Shown here: one piece after another, positions 61,371-64,000 of the stretch
Layout: each line of letters begins with the position of its first letter
Position numbering within the stretch: position 1 is the stretch's first letter
Source: Planctomycetaceae bacterium
Lineage (GTDB): Bacteria > Planctomycetota > Planctomycetia > Planctomycetales > Planctomycetaceae
Reading direction: 5' to 3'
Assembly (NCBI GenBank): GCA_021732845.1
Contig: JAKFUF010000008.1
Span: 1-64,000, forward strand
DNA length: 64,000 nt
The notes under the pieces: generated by a model
The model's database searches: none
Seen by the model: only the letters and a program-made list of their open reading frames with translations
Told to the model about the DNA's origin: nothing
Made by a program: the position numbers and the translations under genes

Positions 61371-63740
61371 ATGGCGAAACCAGAAACACGCGCGGCATGG
61401 GGCATCGACATCGGGCAGGCGGGCCTGAAGGCCCTGAGGCTCAAATATGTTGAGTCCGCCGGGCAGGTGATGGCGGTGGCCTTCGACTATGTGCCCCACG
61501 CCAAAATCCTCAGCCAGGTCGATGTGACGCCCGAGCAGAAGGTCGAGATGATCGACTCGGCCCTCAAGACATTTCTTTCCCGCAACCAGGTGCGGGGAGA
61601 TGTGGTGGCGATCAGCGTGCCGGGCGAAAAGGCGCTGGCCCGCTTCATCCAGTTGCCCCCGGTCGAAGCCAGCAAGGTCGGCGAGATCGTGAAGTATGAG
61701 GCCCGCCAGCAGATTCCGTTCGCGCTGGAAGAGGTGATCTGGGATTACCAGCCTCTGGGCGCGGGCATGGAAGAAAGCGGCTTCCTGCTGGATGCGGAAG
61801 TGGGCCTGTTCGCGATGAAGCGTGATCAGGTGCTGGAGCGGCTGTTCCCGTTCACCGCCGCGAAGGTCGAAGTCGACCTGATCCAGATCGCGCCGATGGC
61901 CCTCTACAATTACCTGATCCACGATGTGATGGGGCAGCCCATTGGCGAAAGCAACGAGGAAGACGAGTACTCGATGCTGCTCGACATGGGGGCCGACAGC
62001 ACGCAGTTGGTCGTCAGCAACGGCAAGAAATTGTGGATCCGCAATGTCGGCAAGGGCGGCAGCCACTTCACCCGCACGCTCACCAAAGAGCTGAAGCTGA
62101 CCTTCGCCAAGGCCGAACACCTGAAGTGCAATGCCACGAAGGCACCAGACCCCAAGGCGATTTTCCAGGCGCTCCGCGGCGAGTTCAAGGATTTTGCCGG
62201 TGAACTGCAGCGCTCCATCGGCCATTTTTCGAGCGTGAACCGCAACGCCAAGATCAAGAAGATCTACGGGCTGGGCGGGGGCTTCAAGCTGGCAGGTCTG
62301 CAAAAGTATCTGCAGCAGGAACTGCAGATGGAGGTTGAGCGGATTGAGGCGTTTCCGGCGCTCGTGGGCGACAGCGTGCTGGCCGCGCCGCTGTTCCAGG
62401 AAAACCTGCTGAGCTTCGCGGTGCCCTATGGCCTGGCGCTGCAGGGGCTGAATGTCACGCGGGTGCATACCTCGCTGCTGCCTCCGGAAATCCGCACCGC
62501 GCGGCTCGTGCGGGCGAAGAAGCCGTGGGCCATCGCCGCGGCGGCCCTGCTGCTGGTGGGGTTGGGGATCTCCAATGCGGTTGACGCCAAGGCGGTCTAT
62601 TCCGTCAGCGAAGATCGTTTCGGCCAGTCGGATGACAAGGCTAAGAAGGTGACCGATGATGCGGCCGCGCAGAAGTCGGCGTATGATGCCACGGTCGCCG
62701 AAAACGGCAAGCTGAAGCAGCAGGGCGAAGACATTCTGAAGCACGCCGAGGGCCGCCTGCACTGGCTGGAAGTCTACAAGGCGATCAATGAATGTCTCCC
62801 GCGCAGTGTTGGCGAGCAGAAGACGATCGAAGACCCGAGGCTCAAAAACCAGATCCGCCTTTCCAAGATCACCTGCACACGTGAGGCCGATCTGGCCGCG
62901 TGGTATGGCAAGGTCGACAACCCCCAAGGCCGTGGTATGCTCAAGGAGGACCAGAAGGCCCCAACGGGGGCCGGGTATGTCTTCACGCTGGAGGGGCGGC
63001 ATTTCCATCATGACCCGCAGCAGCCGGAAATGCAGCGGCTCAATTATGTGTTCAACACCCTGCTGCAGAATCTGAAGGCGTGGACCATCACGCAGCCGGG
63101 GACCAACGTTGAAGTGCCGGTTCGAAAACTGGGGATCACTCACGCGTACCTCTCGTTCTGGGAAGAAACGCAGAGGACCTATGTGCCGCCCGGAAAGCAG
63201 ATTGGCAGCTTTGGCGCGGCGGCGAATCCGGCGGCTGCGGGCAACTCCCCCATGCCAGGATCGCCAATGCCTGGCGTCGTGGGGCAGCCGGCGACTGCCG
63301 GAGCCGAAGAGCAGCAGGCGCTGAACCAGACCACGTTTCACATCCAGTTTGTCTGGAAAGAAACTCCCGAAAAGGACCGGCCAGCCGTTGACCCCATTGT
63401 GGCTGCCGCCGCGGCGGCGAACCCCGGTGCCGCCCCCGGTGCAGCCCTTCCTGGCGCAACGGCACCAGGTGTTCAGACGCCTCCGTTGGCAATGCCGCCT
63501 GGACCAGCGCCAGCAGGCGCTTCGGTCAACCTTCCGGCAATGCCACCCACGGGACCGATGCCTGGAGCGTCCCTGCCGGCCGGCCTTCCCGCAACGCCTG
63601 CGGTGGCTCCGGCAACTGCGACTCCTCCTGCCGTCGCTCCGGCCGCCCCCGCCGGTCCGGTTGCTCCTGCTGGTGCCGCCGCGCCCGCTGGTCCGACGGC
63701 CCCGATGGTGCCGCCAGTCGCACCCGTGGCTCCCAAATAG
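61371..63740 (+). CDS. PilM-PilN-like fusion protein of a type IV pilus/type II secretion-like apparatus
   Basis: The 789-residue protein starts with an actin-like ATPase fold of PilM (about 1-370): Trp-Gly-Ile-Asp-Ile-Gly-Gln-Ala-Gly-Leu-Lys-Ala (phosphate 1), Leu-Leu-Asp-Met-Gly-Ala-Asp-Ser-Thr (phosphate 2) and Gly-Leu-Gly-Gly-Gly-Phe-Lys. A membrane helix follows (about 384-404), then a periplasmic part resembling PilN with a helical start. The last 150 residues are Pro/Ala/Gly-rich and disordered. In most bacteria PilM and PilN are separate genes; here the cytoplasmic and periplasmic parts are joined. The start has a tgagg ribosome site. The next gene, cut by the window end, starts with a membrane helix and is probably part of the same system. 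Confidence 0.87.
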   Translation: MAKPETRAAWGIDIGQAGLKALRLKYVESAGQVMAVAFDYVPHAKILSQVDVTPEQKVEMIDSALKTFLSRNQVRGDVVAISVPGEKALARFIQLPPVEASKVGEIVKYEARQQIPFALEEVIWDYQPLGAGMEESGFLLDAEVGLFAMKRDQVLERLFPFTAAKVEVDLIQIAPMALYNYLIHDVMGQPIGESNEEDEYSMLLDMGADSTQLVVSNGKKLWIRNVGKGGSHFTRTLTKELKLTFAKAEHLKCNATKAPDPKAIFQALRGEFKDFAGELQRSIGHFSSVNRNAKIKKIYGLGGGFKLAGLQKYLQQELQMEVERIEAFPALVGDSVLAAPLFQENLLSFAVPYGLALQGLNVTRVHTSLLPPEIRTARLVRAKKPWAIAAAALLLVGLGISNAVDAKAVYSVSEDRFGQSDDKAKKVTDDAAAQKSAYDATVAENGKLKQQGEDILKHAEGRLHWLEVYKAINECLPRSVGEQKTIEDPRLKNQIRLSKITCTREADLAAWYGKVDNPQGRGMLKEDQKAPTGAGYVFTLEGRHFHHDPQQPEMQRLNYVFNTLLQNLKAWTITQPGTNVEVPVRKLGITHAYLSFWEETQRTYVPPGKQIGSFGAAANPAAAGNSPMPGSPMPGVVGQPATAGAEEQQALNQTTFHIQFVWKETPEKDRPAVDPIVAAAAAANPGAAPGAALPGATAPGVQTPPLAMPPGPAPAGASVNLPAMPPTGPMPGASLPAGLPATPAVAPATATPPAVAPAAPAGPVAPAGAAAPAGPTAPMVPPVAPVAPK

Positions 63741-63892
63741 AATTTCGGAACTCTTCTGTGACTTGGAGCGTCAATACACTGTCGCCCCGTTCTTGAATCA
63801 ACCTTCTGAGCCAGGTGGCTCAGGCAAGCCAAGCAAACGGTCGCATATCAACACGATGGCACAAGGTGCGTGCCTGTGGTCTGGAGCCTGCA

Positions 63893-64000
63893 ATGGATCA
63901 GTTGAACAAAGTCCTGGAACACAAATTCTGGATCATGCTGGGCTTGGCGATCATCATCCCCTTTGTGGGCTGGGGGATGACCCATTCGGCGATGGTGGCG
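63893..64000 (+). CDS. Start of a membrane protein, probably the next pilus-assembly gene (cut by window end)
   Basis: The first 36 residues (Met-Asp-Gln-Leu-Asn-Lys-Val-Leu, then a hydrophobic helix Trp-Ile-Met-Leu-Gly-Leu-Ala-Ile-Ile-Ile-Pro-Phe-Val-Gly-Trp) are visible. The ATG has a good ribosome site (ctggag). A short cytoplasmic start followed by one helix is the usual N-terminus of PilO or a similar partner of PilM/PilN, but identity needs the rest of the gene. It starts 152 bases after the PilM-like stop. Confidence 0.6.
   Translation, partial: MDQLNKVLEHKFWIMLGLAIIIPFVGWGMTHSAMVA

Noticed and set aside
61347-63341. 664-codon minus-strand open frame opposite the PilM-like gene
   Set aside because: It reads through the complement of clear PilM motifs and has no recognisable domain.

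Overview
The window (about 60% GC) reads as a chromosomal segment of a member of the Planctomycetota. The evidence is a set of families characteristic of that phylum: a secreted c-type cytochrome fused to WD40 repeats (4698-6863), a DUF1549/DUF1553 protein with a DUF1501 partner (23506-27178), a second DUF1501 gene followed by a large pre-peptidase-domain protein (41489-45224), Tat-exported oxidoreductases, a Hanks-type kinase with an extracellular sensor, and many palindromic intergenic repeats. No rRNA, tRNA, complete insertion sequence, prophage or CRISPR array was seen.

Layout. 1-1800: gene debris (a cut-off C-terminus, an ankyrin remnant, a phytanoyl-CoA dioxygenase-like gene broken by an in-frame TAG) and a DUF1801 gene. 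1900-4100: ispF and cysS on the minus strand. 4.7-11.3 kb: large secreted proteins (cytochrome-WD40, PPC-domain, WD40) plus two tiny ORFs bracketed by inverted repeats. 11.8-18.1 kb: MMPL-type RND transporter, rnc and clpB. 18.1-31.8 kb: a secreted beta-propeller protein, a YHS-like protein, an FAD oxidoreductase, FHA and small membrane proteins, the DUF1549/DUF1501 pair, a six-unit palindromic repeat array, a polysaccharide deacetylase, a class V aminotransferase and an AroD-AroE-like fusion. 31.8-35.6 kb: an accessory island with a lipoprotein, a duplicated aroDE tail, a transposase remnant and a two-gene unit with a near-consensus promoter and embedded palindromes. 35.6-46.1 kb: hybrid histidine kinase, ABC permease, DUF971, the second DUF1501/PPC pair and a redoxin. 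46.3-54.4 kb: Cache-kinase fusion, CEMIP-like G8 protein, ECF sigma factor and prolyl oligopeptidase. 54.8-64 kb: lspA with a coupled membrane gene, fabH, a Gly/Tyr-rich secreted protein, an ArsR regulator, an SDR-fold protein, a lipoprotein and a PilM-PilN-like gene followed by the start of another pilus-type gene.

The housekeeping genes (cysS, ispF, rnc, clpB, lspA, fabH) look intact and ordinary apart from the missing KMSKS motif in CysS. Several enzymes keep the fold but lack catalytic residues: both halves of the AroD-AroE fusion, and an SDR with Phe in place of the catalytic Tyr. The most unusual DNA is the 31.8-35.6 kb island and at least five families of dispersed palindromes. Two of the palindrome copies lie inside open reading frames, close to a decayed protein resembling REP-associated transposases. 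All functional calls are by eye from motifs; no database search was run.
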